From NCBI GenBank assembly GCA_040772905.1, contig JAXGXJ010000006.1, forward strand, positions 62,001 to 126,000: a stretch of DNA of 64,000 nucleotides, in the 5' to 3' direction. A program made the translations under genes and the position numbers. Below are positions 1 to 8,362 of the stretch, piece after piece. The stretch comes from JAXGXJ01 sp040772905. Lineage in GTDB: Bacteria; Actinomycetota; Thermoleophilia; RBG-16-64-13. The notes under the pieces were generated by a model that saw only the letters and a list, made by a program, of their open reading frames with translations, was not told the DNA's origin and searched no databases. How positions within the stretch are numbered: the stretch's first letter is position 1; each line of letters starts with the position of its first letter.

Positions 1-753
1 CTTGCTCGTCTGGACGCATGGCTGCGCGGGCGCGCACCGTCCCCGCAGGCCGGCGAAGGTCCCGCCGACTCCGGCGATGAGACCCTCGCTCAGCCGCCGG
101 CGGTGGAGTACCCGCGGCCCCCGCAGCAGGGCGGGCTGTTCGTGGTGGCAGGGCCACTCAACGACGACGCACTGCTGCGTCTCATGCTCGACCTCGACGC
201 AGAGGTGAGCGGATTCGAGTCGTGCACCTCACCTGATCGCTGGGGGCCTCTGTTCGCTGACGATCCCGCGTCTGCGGTCGCCCCGGAGGGCGAACGCGCG
301 GCGTCGGCCTACCAGAGACTCGCCGCCGCCCTGCTGGCGGCCGGCGTGTGTCCCAGGCGCTCCACTCCCCTGCGCCGCGCGCACCTGGAGGCGCGTCTTG
401 ATCAAGCCCGACCCTCAGCCATCGTCTACGCGCGCCAGAGCTTCTGCGACCCCGGAGCCTACGACGCCCTGGAGGTCGCCCGTCTGGCGGAAGAGAGGAG
501 CCTGCCCTACCTGGAAGTGGAGGTGGGCTTCCCCTTCGAGGCCTCGGGTCCGCTGCGCACGCGCGTGGAGGCCTTCCTGGAGGCCCATTCCATAGACGAC
601 GACCTGTTGGACGCCTTCGACGACTTGGACGAGCTCGACGGCCTCGATGAGCTGGATGAGCTGGACGGTCTCGATGAGCTCGACGGTCTTGGTGGGTCGG
701 ACGACCTCGGCGGACTCGACGAGCCCACCGGCCTCCGGCCGGAGGAGGACTAG
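1..753 (+). CDS. 2-hydroxyacyl-CoA dehydratase subunit, C-terminal part (5' end outside window)
   Basis: The frame is open from base 1, so the start lies outside the window; 250 residues are visible. The family (HgdB/BcrB type D-component) carries a 4Fe-4S cluster and helps remove water from 2-hydroxyacyl-CoA, or reduces aryl-CoA, in anaerobes. Visible family features are the FCDPGAY segment near residue 148 and the RTRVEAFLE helix near residue 186, which close the last Rossmann-like domain. The final 50 residues are an unusual acidic repeat of Asp-Glu-Leu-Asp-Gly units that is not part of the fold. The next gene starts 5 bases after the stop and belongs to the same family, so the two probably form one heterodimer from one operon. 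The substrate cannot be told. Confidence 0.8.
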   Translation, partial: LARLDAWLRGRAPSPQAGEGPADSGDETLAQPPAVEYPRPPQQGGLFVVAGPLNDDALLRLMLDLDAEVSGFESCTSPDRWGPLFADDPASAVAPEGERAASAYQRLAAALLAAGVCPRRSTPLRRAHLEARLDQARPSAIVYARQSFCDPGAYDALEVARLAEERSLPYLEVEVGFPFEASGPLRTRVEAFLEAHSIDDDLLDAFDDLDELDGLDELDELDGLDELDGLGGSDDLGGLDEPTGLRPEED

Positions 754-757
754 AGAC

Positions 758-1999
758 ATGCCGGGAATGGCCGACGTCACCGGCGACGGCATCGGCGCCG
801 CGCTCATCCGCACCGCCTACCTTGCGCAGACGCGCTGGAAGGCCATGCAGGCTCGCACGGCCCGGCGCTACATGGAACTGCACGCACTCAGCGCTTCACT
901 GGAGATGTTCAAAGCCGGTGCCATCGTGCCCTGGGTCTCGTATCTCTTCCCCACCGAACTGCTGACCGCCTACGGCCTCACCCCCATGATCCCCGAGATC
1001 GGATCGGCGGTGCTCACCGGCAGCGACCTGCGCGAACCTGTGGAGGCCGCAGCCGCGCGCATGCCTCTGGCTCGCGATGTCTGCAGCTACCACCGCATCG
1101 CTCTTGCCGCGGTGGAGAACGACATGCTGCCGGCCCCCTCCATGTGCCTGGGCACCACTCCTCTGTGCCTGGGCAAGGAGTGTCTGCTGGAGATGCTGGC
1201 CGTGCGTCACGGCGTCCCCTTCTACGAGATCAAGGTGCCTCTGCCACCAGACGAAGGCGAGACCTCGCCCGAGGTGGTGGCCTACGTGGCCGAGCAGATG
1301 CGCGAGCTGCACGAGCTCATCGGGCGATGGACCGGCAGGACCTCCAACCTGGACAAGGCCATCGCGCTGTCCAACCGGGCTTCGCGTGCGTGGGGCCACG
1401 TGATGTCGGAACGGGTGGCGGGACGACTGGAGATGGACGGCCGCCGCACCTTCGCCACCGTGTTCCTGGGCCAGTTGCTGTGGGGGACCGAAGAGGGCGC
1501 CAAGGATTTCGAACGGCTGCTGACGCCCAAAGGTCGCCGCGATCTGCTCGCCCCCCAAGCCCCCGACGGCCGCCCGCTCAAACGCCTGCTGTGGCTGCAT
1601 ACCGTGCCCCACCATGACCGCGGGCTGTTCGATCTCATCGCCGCGCGCGGAGCAGCCGTAATATTCGAGGAGATGGGCCAGATGCATCTGGAGCCGGTCG
1701 ACCCCGGCGACCCCTTCCCCGGCCTGGCCACGCGACTCACCGACAACGCCCTGTGGGGCAGCTCCAGCCGGCGGGCCCGTCTGAACGTGCAGTTGGCCAA
1801 GCAGTTGCGTGTGGACGGGGCGGTCCACTTCAACCACTGGGGCTGCAGACACGGACTCGGCTCGGTGCCCGTGGTGCGGGCAGCCTTTATGGAGGCAGGC
1901 ATCCCCTTCTTGGCCGTCGATGGCGACGCCCTGGCCAAGGGAGGCCCGCAGCAGGAGAAATCGCTGCAGGCCATGGAGAGCTTCTTGGAGATGCTCTAG
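758..1999 (+). CDS. 2-hydroxyacyl-CoA dehydratase subunit (HgdB/BcrB family)
   Basis: A 413-residue full-length subunit, probably the partner of the preceding gene. The start at 758 is chosen because GGAGGAGG lies 9-10 bases upstream, inside the end of the previous gene. Family features: the N-terminal VPWVSYLFPTELLTAYG block, cysteines at about residues 109 (VCSYHR), 130 (MCLGTTPLCLG) and 363 (HWGCRHG) that fit cluster ligands, and a C-terminal GIPFLAVDGD segment. In this family an ATP-driven activator with a 4Fe-4S cluster injects one electron to start the radical dehydration; no activator gene is seen downstream and it may lie to the left. The stop codon overlaps the stop of the convergent usp gene in a shared CTAG. 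The substrate is unknown. Confidence 0.85.
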   Translation: MPGMADVTGDGIGAALIRTAYLAQTRWKAMQARTARRYMELHALSASLEMFKAGAIVPWVSYLFPTELLTAYGLTPMIPEIGSAVLTGSDLREPVEAAAARMPLARDVCSYHRIALAAVENDMLPAPSMCLGTTPLCLGKECLLEMLAVRHGVPFYEIKVPLPPDEGETSPEVVAYVAEQMRELHELIGRWTGRTSNLDKAIALSNRASRAWGHVMSERVAGRLEMDGRRTFATVFLGQLLWGTEEGAKDFERLLTPKGRRDLLAPQAPDGRPLKRLLWLHTVPHHDRGLFDLIAARGAAVIFEEMGQMHLEPVDPGDPFPGLATRLTDNALWGSSSRRARLNVQLAKQLRVDGAVHFNHWGCRHGLGSVPVVRAAFMEAGIPFLAVDGDALAKGGPQQEKSLQAMESFLEML

Positions 2000-2436
2000 T
2001 CTTTCCGCTCTTTCTTCGTGGGTACCACCGTCACGGGGCACGGCGCCTGACGAAGGACGTGCTGGCTCACCGAGCCCAGGAACAGGCCGGCGATGCCCCC
2101 GCGGCCCCGGGTACCCACCACGAGCAGTCTCGCGTCCTGAGCCTCGTGTAGGAGAACGTCCACAGCGTGGCCCTCGACCACCCGTGGCTCACAGACCAGA
2201 TCGGGATGTCCTTCCTGGACCGCCTTCACCGCATCGGCCACGATGAGTTCGGCCTCCTCACGGAAACCTTCGAACACCCCCGCCACCAGCCCCATGTCCA
2301 TGGTCATGCTGCTTGGGAACTGCCAGGCGCACACCACCCGCAGCGTCGCTCCCCGCAGCTCAGCCTCTTCAGCAGCGAACTCCAGCGCCTCGTCTCCGTG
2401 CTCCGAGCCATCGACTCCCACAACGACTACGCTCAT
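1996..2436 (-). CDS. Universal stress protein (UspA family)
   Basis: A 146-residue single-domain Usp. The N-terminal strand VVVVGVDGSEHGDEALEFA and the C-terminal GTRGRGGIAGLFLGSVSQHVL block match the ATP-binding type, in which the G-x2-G-x9-G-S/T motif contacts the nucleotide. The start at 2436 is preferred over an upstream in-frame start because a GAGG site lies just before it and the fold begins with residue 2. The gene stands alone and ends in a 4-base overlap with the convergent dehydratase gene. Usp proteins of this size are cytoplasmic and respond to starvation or oxygen stress; the exact role here is unknown. Confidence 0.9.
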   Translation of the reverse strand: MSVVVVGVDGSEHGDEALEFAAEEAELRGATLRVVCAWQFPSSMTMDMGLVAGVFEGFREEAELIVADAVKAVQEGHPDLVCEPRVVEGHAVDVLLHEAQDARLLVVGTRGRGGIAGLFLGSVSQHVLRQAPCPVTVVPTKKERKD

Positions 2437-2581
2437 ACTCGCCTCACTTCTGCTTGTGGTCAGTGCTCGTCTGCGGTCAGCCCGCTCCTGCGAACAGTCC
2501 GGGCGCACCCGCGTACCTTGGACTCTCACCTTACCTTACCCGCTCCGGAGTATCTCAAGCCCTTAATCTGCCTCGGGGCAC

Positions 2582-2613
2582 AAAAAAGACGCCGGCTCGA
2601 GAGCCGGCGTCTT
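2582..2613 (-). terminator. Rho-independent terminator of the RRM gene
   Basis: Read on the minus strand, a 13-bp perfect stem (arms at 2586-2598 and 2601-2613, core GCCGGCTC/GAGCCGGC) is followed by six T residues (complement of 2582-2587). It lies about 23 bases after the stop of the RNA-binding protein gene and is the clearest intrinsic terminator in the window. Confidence 0.85.
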
Positions 2614-2636
2614 CGAAGGTGCCTGAAGTCCGAGGA

Positions 2637-2981
2637 CTACCAGCGGCTGCCGCCGCCGCCGCCGTAGCCGCCGCGACCGCCGCCGCCGTAGCCGCCGCCG
2701 CCGTAGCCGCCGGAGCGGGGAGCCCTGGGGGCCTGCTCTTTGGCCACGTCGACCTTGAGGGTACGACCGTCAAGCTCGGTGCCGTCGAGAGCTTCTTTGG
2801 CCGCCTGGGCGGCTTCCGGAGTAGCCATCTCGACAAAGCCGAAGCCCTTGGGACGGCCGGAGTCACGATCGGTGATGAGGTTCACCGAGGTCACTTCGCC
2901 GTGGGCTTCGAAAGCCGTGCGCAGAGCATCTTCCGACGTGCTGTAGCTGAGATTGCCGACGTAGAGTTTGGCTTGGTTCAC
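2637..2981 (-). CDS. Glycine-rich RRM RNA-binding protein
   Basis: A 114-residue protein with one RNA-recognition motif (residues about 4-80) and a C-terminal Gly-Tyr-Arg tail (GGYGGGG repeats). RNP2 is LYVGNLSY and RNP1 is KGFGFVEM, so the aromatic RNA-contacting residues are present. This architecture matches bacterial cold-inducible Rbp proteins, thought to act as RNA chaperones. The GTG start at 2981 is preceded by GGAGGA (2987-2992). The gene is monocistronic: a strong terminator follows and the divergent NYN gene lies upstream. A possible minus-strand -10 (TATACT, 3094-3099) would give a leader of about 100 bases, as is common for cold-shock genes; the -35 is weak. Confidence 0.9.
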   Translation of the reverse strand: MNQAKLYVGNLSYSTSEDALRTAFEAHGEVTSVNLITDRDSGRPKGFGFVEMATPEAAQAAKEALDGTELDGRTLKVDVAKEQAPRAPRSGGYGGGGYGGGGRGGYGGGGGSRW

Positions 2982-3150
2982 TGTGGTCCTCCAAGTACGG
3001 AGTTACATTGCACAAACGCGAGGGCAAGACTCAGAAGGCGGAGAAAGCTGTAGCTCGGCGCGACTGGACAATGTTCCCAACGATTGCCGCGGCAGTATAG
3101 CACTGTGTCAAGGGACAGGAATAATGGAAACGTGCAAGAATTCACCCAGA

Positions 3151-3166
3151 AGGCACGCGCGTGCCT
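3151..3166. promoter_or_regulatory. 16-bp perfect palindrome between divergent RNA genes
   Basis: AGGCACGCGCGTGCCT is a perfect 16-bp palindrome in the divergent region, 28 bases before the NYN start. It could be an operator for either gene. No matching regulator is seen nearby, and a palindrome of GC-rich bases is less surprising in a GC-rich genome. Confidence 0.35.
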
Positions 3167-3193
3167 CGAGTCGGAAGGAGCACCCACACAGAT

Positions 3194-3958
3194 ATGGCTG
3201 AGACCGACCGCACCCTGGCCGTCTTCATAGACTTCGAGAACCTGGCCATCGGCTTCAAGCACCGCCGAGGCGAGTTCGATATCCACAAGATCCTCGAACG
3301 CCTGGTGGAGAAGGGCAAGGTCATCGTCAAGAAGGCCTACGCGGACTGGGGTGAATACAAACAGTACACAAAACCCCTGCATGAGAATGCAATCGAGCTC
3401 ATCGAGATCCCGCGTCGCCAGATGACGGGCAAGAACTCCGCCGACATACGCCTGGCCGTGGACGCCATGGACCTGGCCTGGTCGAAGGAGCATATCGACA
3501 CCTTCGTGATCGTGTCGGGAGACTCCGACTTCTCCCCGCTGGTGTCGAAGCTCAAGGAGAACGGCAAGCACGTCATAGGCATCGGGATGAAGGAGTCCAC
3601 GTCCGACCTGCTTGCGGGCAACTGCGACGAGTTCATCTTCTATGAAGACCTGGAGAAGCAGGCCGCAGCGCCCGCGGCTCAAGGCCCCACCGCCCCCGAC
3701 ATCCCGGCCGACAAGAAGGAGGTCTACGACCTCCTGCTGGAGTCCATCGCCGCCCTCATCCGCGAGAACAAAGACCCCATCTTCGCCTCCATGGTCAAGG
3801 ACACCATGCAGCGTAAGCGCCCCTCGTTCAACGAGTCCGCCTACGGCTACCGCAGCTTCAGCAGCCTCCTGCAGGACGCTGAGAAACGTGAACTCATCAA
3901 GCTGCACCGCGACAAGAAGGCGGGGTGGACGTACGTGGTGGAGGGCTTCGTGGAGTAG
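3194..3958 (+). CDS. NYN (PIN-like) ribonuclease domain protein with C-terminal OST-HTH/LOTUS domain
   Basis: A 254-residue protein. Residues about 6-145 form a NYN/LabA (DUF88) domain: FIDFENLAIG carries the first acidic pair, NSADIRLAVDAM the second, and VIVSGDSDFSPLV the GDSDF signature, the metal-binding set of PIN-fold RNases. Residues about 168-250 match an OST-HTH/LOTUS domain, which binds RNA. It is therefore probably an RNA-cleaving or RNA-processing enzyme in the cytoplasm. ATG at 3194 is chosen (AAGGAG at 3175-3180); a GTG at 3161 in the same frame is possible but leaves a non-conserved N-terminus. It diverges from the RRM gene, so two RNA-binding proteins share one control region. 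Confidence 0.85.
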   Translation: MAETDRTLAVFIDFENLAIGFKHRRGEFDIHKILERLVEKGKVIVKKAYADWGEYKQYTKPLHENAIELIEIPRRQMTGKNSADIRLAVDAMDLAWSKEHIDTFVIVSGDSDFSPLVSKLKENGKHVIGIGMKESTSDLLAGNCDEFIFYEDLEKQAAAPAAQGPTAPDIPADKKEVYDLLLESIAALIRENKDPIFASMVKDTMQRKRPSFNESAYGYRSFSSLLQDAEKRELIKLHRDKKAGWTYVVEGFVE

Positions 3959-3961
3959 GGG

Positions 3962-4024
3962 CGAGCTGGGGGATGCATTCTCCAGCTGCGCGGTGCGACT
4001 CTTCCGAAAGCATCCCCCAGCTCG
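3962..4024 (+). terminator. Long inverted repeat after the NYN gene
   Basis: A perfect 15-bp inverted repeat (arms 3962-3976 and 4010-4024, CGAGCTGGGGGATGC and its complement) starts 4 bases after the NYN stop, with a 33-base spacer. It could fold into a strong transcript-end hairpin. It lacks a proper T tract, so the terminator role is inferred. Confidence 0.5.
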
Positions 4025-4309
4025 TCTGTATGTCAGGTGGCGGGGTGTGAGGTCCACCCTTCATCACTGAGCGGCCGCCGGGACTGGCCCTCCCCTCGGC
4101 GGAGGTCATGACAATCCGCGAAGCATCGTGGAACGCAGCCGAGCGGATGGTCGTGACCGGAGCCCCCCTTTGTACTATGCTGGAGTCAGCGTCTGCGCGC
4201 GGGAGCGGGCGCCCCGATTCTCCACTGGACCCGGGGGGGTTCAGCGTCCTGTGCTCGAGAAGCGGTTGGTGGAGCCTACCGGTCGTCGTGGGGATGAAAG
4301 GGGAGGGTC

Positions 4310-5374
4310 GTGATCCGCTTCGAGGAGACGTTCACCAGCTTTCTGCTTCACCATCAAGAGGCACACAACCGCACCTATCATTTCCTGATCTTGATGGATG
4401 CCGTCATCACTGCGGCAAGGCGGATCGGGCACTACTACCTCACCGGTGCGCTGAAGGGCAATCTGGGCCCGGCCGGTAGTGTGAACGTCCAGGGTGAGAA
4501 CGTCATGCAGATGGACCAGATCGCCCAGGAGATCGTCACCCACTACCTCAAGGCGTCGGGAAGGGTGATTTACGCCGTCAGCGAGGAATCGCCCGAGATC
4601 ATCCCCATCGACCCAGAGAACGGCCGCTACTTCTTCTACTTCGACCCCCTTGATGGATCATCGAACATCCCCCACGGTCTGCCCATAGGCTTCCTGTTCG
4701 GCATCGCCAAACGCAACCTCGAGGGACCTGAGGACGGTCACCTTCGCCGCGGCGACGACTACATCGCGGCCGGCATGTTCGTCATCCCCACAGGTACGTT
4801 CACGCTGGCCCTGAAAGACGCCGGCACTTGGAAGTTCTACCTGGATGAGACCAACATCTTCGTGCACCCGCAGCGGGTGATGCTGCCCGAAGACAGGGGA
4901 AAGTGGGAACTGTGCTTCAATGCCTCCAACCGCTTCACCTTCTCCGAGCCGGTGAGGCGCTGGATCCTGGACAACGAGCCCAAGTACGCCTTCCGCTACC
5001 TGGGGGCCCTCGCAGGAGACTTCCACCGCATCCTCACCAACGGCGGCATGTTCATGTATCCGGCCATCGTCAACCATCCCGACCCCGGCAAGAACCGTCC
5101 CGACGGCAAGCTGCGCCTCATGTACGAGGCCGCGGTGGTGGCGTTCATGTGCAGGGAGGCAGGCGGGCATGCGGTGAACGAGCAGGGCATCCCCATCTTG
5201 GATGTCGAGCCTAGCCATCATCACCAGCGCACCGCGCTCTACGTGGGCTCAAAGCCGCTCGTGGACAGCATCGCGGACGTCCTACGCGACAGGTGGACGC
5301 ACCAGGACAGCGACCTGCTGGCCTCGGAGAGTCGGGACGCCCTGGGGCACGACAGCCGAACCGCGGCATCCTAA
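4310..5374 (+). CDS. fbp: Class I fructose-1,6-bisphosphatase
   Basis: A 354-residue enzyme that removes the 1-phosphate of fructose-1,6-bisphosphate in gluconeogenesis. The class I signature FDPLDGSSN (about residues 113-121) carries the metal-binding Asp residues; SEES and the GGxFMYPAI and KLRLMYEAAVVAF segments complete the sugar and metal sites. The GTG start at 4310 has AAAGGGGAGG a few bases upstream. The length is near the family norm of about 330-350. The next gene starts 58 bases downstream but is unrelated. An active gluconeogenic enzyme fits growth on acids or amino acids (compare PutA in this window). Confidence 0.95.
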   Translation: MIRFEETFTSFLLHHQEAHNRTYHFLILMDAVITAARRIGHYYLTGALKGNLGPAGSVNVQGENVMQMDQIAQEIVTHYLKASGRVIYAVSEESPEIIPIDPENGRYFFYFDPLDGSSNIPHGLPIGFLFGIAKRNLEGPEDGHLRRGDDYIAAGMFVIPTGTFTLALKDAGTWKFYLDETNIFVHPQRVMLPEDRGKWELCFNASNRFTFSEPVRRWILDNEPKYAFRYLGALAGDFHRILTNGGMFMYPAIVNHPDPGKNRPDGKLRLMYEAAVVAFMCREAGGHAVNEQGIPILDVEPSHHHQRTALYVGSKPLVDSIADVLRDRWTHQDSDLLASESRDALGHDSRTAAS

Positions 5375-5432
5375 GGAAGCTCTCATCTTCCTCTTAGACG
5401 CCGCTTACCGAGCACCCCTACAGTAGCCGTCG

Positions 5433-6704
5433 ATGGAACGCACATCAGACACCCGGGCGCCGCGCGCTCGCGCGCGCCGCCGCTCACTGCAGCCCGTACG
5501 TTACGGCATCCAAGCCGCCGTAGCCGCCTACGTGCTGGTCATCGCCGTGGGAAACACGGTCGGAGGCAGCTGGGCGGCCAACCTCCACACCATCTGTCCC
5601 TTCGGCGGCGTGGCCAACTTGTACACCTACTTGGTCGACGGCGACTACGTCGCCAAGCTGCATTCGGCCGTGTTCATCATGCTCTTGGCCCTGATCATCG
5701 GGCTGGTGCTGACGGGCAAGTCGTTCTGCGGCTGGATCTGTCCGCTGGGAACGGTGCAGCAGGCTCTGGGCTGGGTAGGCACACGCCTGTGGCCGAGAGC
5801 ATTCGACCGCGTCCCCTATCGGGTCGAACGGTGGCTGCAGTACCTTAAATTCTTGGTACTAGCATGGGTGCTGGTACAGACCGCTCGTTCCGGTCGCCTC
5901 ATTTTCGAAGACTGGGATCCCTACTTCAACCTCTTCCACATCTGGACCGACACCATCGCATGGAGCGGCTACCTGGTAGTGGGCCTGACGCTGGTGCTGT
6001 CTCTCTTCGTCCCTCGGGCGTTCTGCCGCTTCGGCTGCCCGTTGGGCGCATTCAACGGCCTCTTCAACTCGTTCTCCTTCCTACAAATCGAGCGCGATGC
6101 CACCAGCTGCAACAGCTGCGGCCGCTGCGACAAGGTGTGTCCGGTGAACATCCCGCTCTCGAAGGTGGGCGCCGTGCGCAGCCTGGAATGCACCCGCTGC
6201 CTCAAGTGCGTGGAGGCCTGCCCCATGAACAACCGCGGTGACGGATGCACGCTCAAGATCCGCACCTGGCTTGACCGACTTCCCGGGCGCGATCGCGCCC
6301 GCCGGTTGCAGGTCCCGCGAGGCGTATTCGCCGCCGTAGCGGTGGCCGCGTTCGTCGTGCCCATCTTGATGACCAATCTCTCCGGCGATTTCATCATCAC
6401 CGGTGGTGGAGGCGGCGGCCAAGGCGAGGGGAACAGGAACGAATCTTCGGCGGTGGGTGAGGGTGACGCCGATGGCGATGCTCAGGGTGGCGAGGCCGGG
6501 CAGTCCGAAGAGGGCGGCCAGGTCATCCGCGGCCGGACCACTCTGGCCGAGGTGCAGGCCATGGTACGCGAGTACTCCGACTTCCTGGATGAGTTCGGCA
6601 TCTCCGGCGACGAGCCCCTCAGCGCGACGCTGAGTTCGCTGGCTCTTCGCTATGGGTTCGAGATGTCGGAGATCCGGGCCTACATCGCCCGCAACGGACC
6701 CTGA
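5433..6704 (+). CDS. NapH/CcoG-like membrane polyferredoxin with C-terminal extension
   Basis: A 423-residue membrane iron-sulfur protein. It has four or five membrane segments (about residues 25-45, 65-85, 130-150, 175-195 and 290-310). Two membrane-face cysteine pairs (FCGWICPLG and FCRFGCPLG) and two 4Fe-4S motifs (CNSCGRCDKVCPVN and CTRCLKCVEACPM) fit the NapH/MauN family, which passes electrons between quinol and periplasmic or cytoplasmic partners. A Gly/Glu/Asp-rich linker (about residues 325-365) leads to a 55-residue tail, ending in YIARNGP, that is not part of NapH and that I do not recognise. No reductase operon follows; the electron partner is unknown. Confidence 0.8.
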   Translation: MERTSDTRAPRARARRRSLQPVRYGIQAAVAAYVLVIAVGNTVGGSWAANLHTICPFGGVANLYTYLVDGDYVAKLHSAVFIMLLALIIGLVLTGKSFCGWICPLGTVQQALGWVGTRLWPRAFDRVPYRVERWLQYLKFLVLAWVLVQTARSGRLIFEDWDPYFNLFHIWTDTIAWSGYLVVGLTLVLSLFVPRAFCRFGCPLGAFNGLFNSFSFLQIERDATSCNSCGRCDKVCPVNIPLSKVGAVRSLECTRCLKCVEACPMNNRGDGCTLKIRTWLDRLPGRDRARRLQVPRGVFAAVAVAAFVVPILMTNLSGDFIITGGGGGGQGEGNRNESSAVGEGDADGDAQGGEAGQSEEGGQVIRGRTTLAEVQAMVREYSDFLDEFGISGDEPLSATLSSLALRYGFEMSEIRAYIARNGP

Positions 6705-6717
6705 GGCGACCCGGCAC

Positions 6718-7851
6718 TCACGCCGGCGCTTCTGAGCCCGTCCACTCCTCACCCGCTGTCGCCTCCGACCCGACCCAGTCTGCGACTGCCCAGCCCTCGT
6801 CTTCCCCAACTGATGGCACAGCACACGGAGCCGTCCGCGACTCCTCGCGCCACTTGAGATAGGCCAGCGTCCGGGCAAAGGCCTCCTCGGCCGACACGAT
6901 CGGCTGGTAGCCGAACTCACGCCGGGCCTTCTGGTCACTGTAGGTGTGGTCCACACAGGTCTGGATGACCGAGAAGCGGTTGAAATTGGACCGAGGAGCC
7001 ACCACCTCCGCGACCCGCGCCAGCACGTAGGCGACCCGATAGGGGATGCGCCGCTGGGACACAGGCAATCCCAGTCCGCGCAGATAGGGCTCCACGAAAT
7101 CAAAGAAGTTGTGGGCCGGATAGTGGTCGCCGATGAAATACGTCTGCCCCGCCACGGGCGACCCCGGGAACAGATGCGCAGCTGCGAGCACGTGGGCATG
7201 AGCGACGTTCTCCGAGTAGGCGTGACTGAAACACGCTCTGCCGTCACCCAGACGGATCTTGTTGCCCCTACGGGCCATGGCCACCACGTTCTCCAGGTGA
7301 TAGCGGTCACGCGGCCCGTACATGCCCACCGGACGGAGGGCGCAGGTGGCCAACTCGGGACTGTTTGCCGCACGCACCATCTGCTCGGCCACGATCTTGG
7401 TGCGGCAATATGCGTCGGCGGGAAGACGCCGCGGGTACGGCAGCGATTCATCGCCGTAGACGATGGGCCGGCGTCCGTCCACCACCACGTCGATGGTGCT
7501 GGTGTAGACCAAGCGCCGGATCCCCCGCTCGCGACACACGTCCAACACCAGCCGGTTGCCCTCCACGTTCACCTGCTCGTACACGCTGTCGGGCGTGCCC
7601 ACCTTCCACACCGCGGCGGCCGTCTGGAAGACCACCTCCACCCCAGCGCAGGCAGCTTCGACATCGGCCCGCGAGCGGATGTCGCCCTCGCGGCTCCAGC
7701 AGCGTCCGTCGGCCAGGGGCTCCAGGTCCAACACCCGCACTTCTTTTCCCGCGGCGAGCAGCCGGCGTACGATCTCGTAGCCCAGCATGCCCGCCCCGCC
7801 GATCACCAGGCAGCGCCGGAAATCGCGCGTGGCCTCGCTCGCGCCGGTCAC
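6718..7851 (-). CDS. NAD-dependent epimerase / 3-beta-hydroxysteroid dehydrogenase family protein
   Basis: A 377-residue extended SDR. The Rossmann loop GGAGMLGYEIV is at the N-terminus, VYTSTIDVV supplies the Ser/Thr and YCRTK is the YxxxK catalytic motif; RPVGMYGPRD matches the extended SDR substrate loop. It oxidises or epimerises a sugar nucleotide or sterol-like substrate with NAD(P). The GTG start at 7851 overlaps the stop of the upstream ferredoxin gene (GTGA), so translation is coupled and the ferredoxin may be its redox partner. The last 40 residues are an Ala/Glu/Gly-rich tail outside the fold. The substrate cannot be inferred. Confidence 0.8.
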   Translation of the reverse strand: MTGASEATRDFRRCLVIGGAGMLGYEIVRRLLAAGKEVRVLDLEPLADGRCWSREGDIRSRADVEAACAGVEVVFQTAAAVWKVGTPDSVYEQVNVEGNRLVLDVCRERGIRRLVYTSTIDVVVDGRRPIVYGDESLPYPRRLPADAYCRTKIVAEQMVRAANSPELATCALRPVGMYGPRDRYHLENVVAMARRGNKIRLGDGRACFSHAYSENVAHAHVLAAAHLFPGSPVAGQTYFIGDHYPAHNFFDFVEPYLRGLGLPVSQRRIPYRVAYVLARVAEVVAPRSNFNRFSVIQTCVDHTYSDQKARREFGYQPIVSAEEAFARTLAYLKWREESRTAPCAVPSVGEDEGWAVADWVGSEATAGEEWTGSEAPA

Positions 7852-8138
7852 GCTCTCACCGTGATGGCCCGCTGCGGACAGACCTCCACGCACTTTCCGC
7901 AATCAGTGCACAGTGACGGCCACAACGGTGTCACCCGCCACTTCTGGGGATCGAAGGGATCTGCTTCGCGGGCGTCGAGCGTCTGGTGCAGCAGGAACAC
8001 CGCCGGCCGGCAGGCGCGCAGACAAAGCCCACACTCCCGCGGGTCGACGCCCACCCCGTCGCCGCATAGTTGGTAGTCCACGGTTATGCGCGTCCGTCGG
8101 CGCAGGCGCAGCCCTTTGATCATGCCTACTACCTCCAT
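7848..8138 (-). CDS. Two-cluster 4Fe-4S ferredoxin-like protein
   Basis: A 96-residue protein with two cysteine clusters: CGLCLRACRPAVF (residues about 36-48) and CTDCGKCVEVCPQRAI (about 77-92). The second is a classic 4Fe-4S motif; the first has CxxCxxxC followed by Arg-Pro rather than a directly adjacent Pro. It should carry electrons in the cytoplasm. The start at 8138 has GGAGGGG upstream; an alternative ATG at 8123 also has a GGAGG, so the first five residues are uncertain. It forms an operon with the epimerase through a 4-base overlap. Confidence 0.8.
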   Translation of the reverse strand: MEVVGMIKGLRLRRRTRITVDYQLCGDGVGVDPRECGLCLRACRPAVFLLHQTLDAREADPFDPQKWRVTPLWPSLCTDCGKCVEVCPQRAITVRA

Positions 8139-8362
8139 GAGTCCCCTCCGCGGCCTGTCGAGCCGGTTCTTCAGTCAGACGAATCGGGCGCGTCGGCCGC
8201 AGCATTGTAAATCCATACTTGTGCAAAAGGAAGCGCAAGCGGCGACGCAGCCCAGACGGTCCAAGATGACGAGACGGCCCATACCGCCGGCCTTGCGCCC
8301 TTCTTAGGGCTGGGCTAGTCTCCCTTGGTGATGAGCAAGACGATCCTCGTTCGAGTGCACCG

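Noticed and set aside
5372..5400. Imperfect hairpin after fbp (AGGAAG/CTTCCT).
   Set aside because: Only 6 bp with a bulge and no T tract; too weak to call a terminator.
8201..8245. TTGCAC and TACAAT on the minus strand before the ferredoxin gene.
   Set aside because: Spacing of 11 bases is too short for a sigma-70 promoter.
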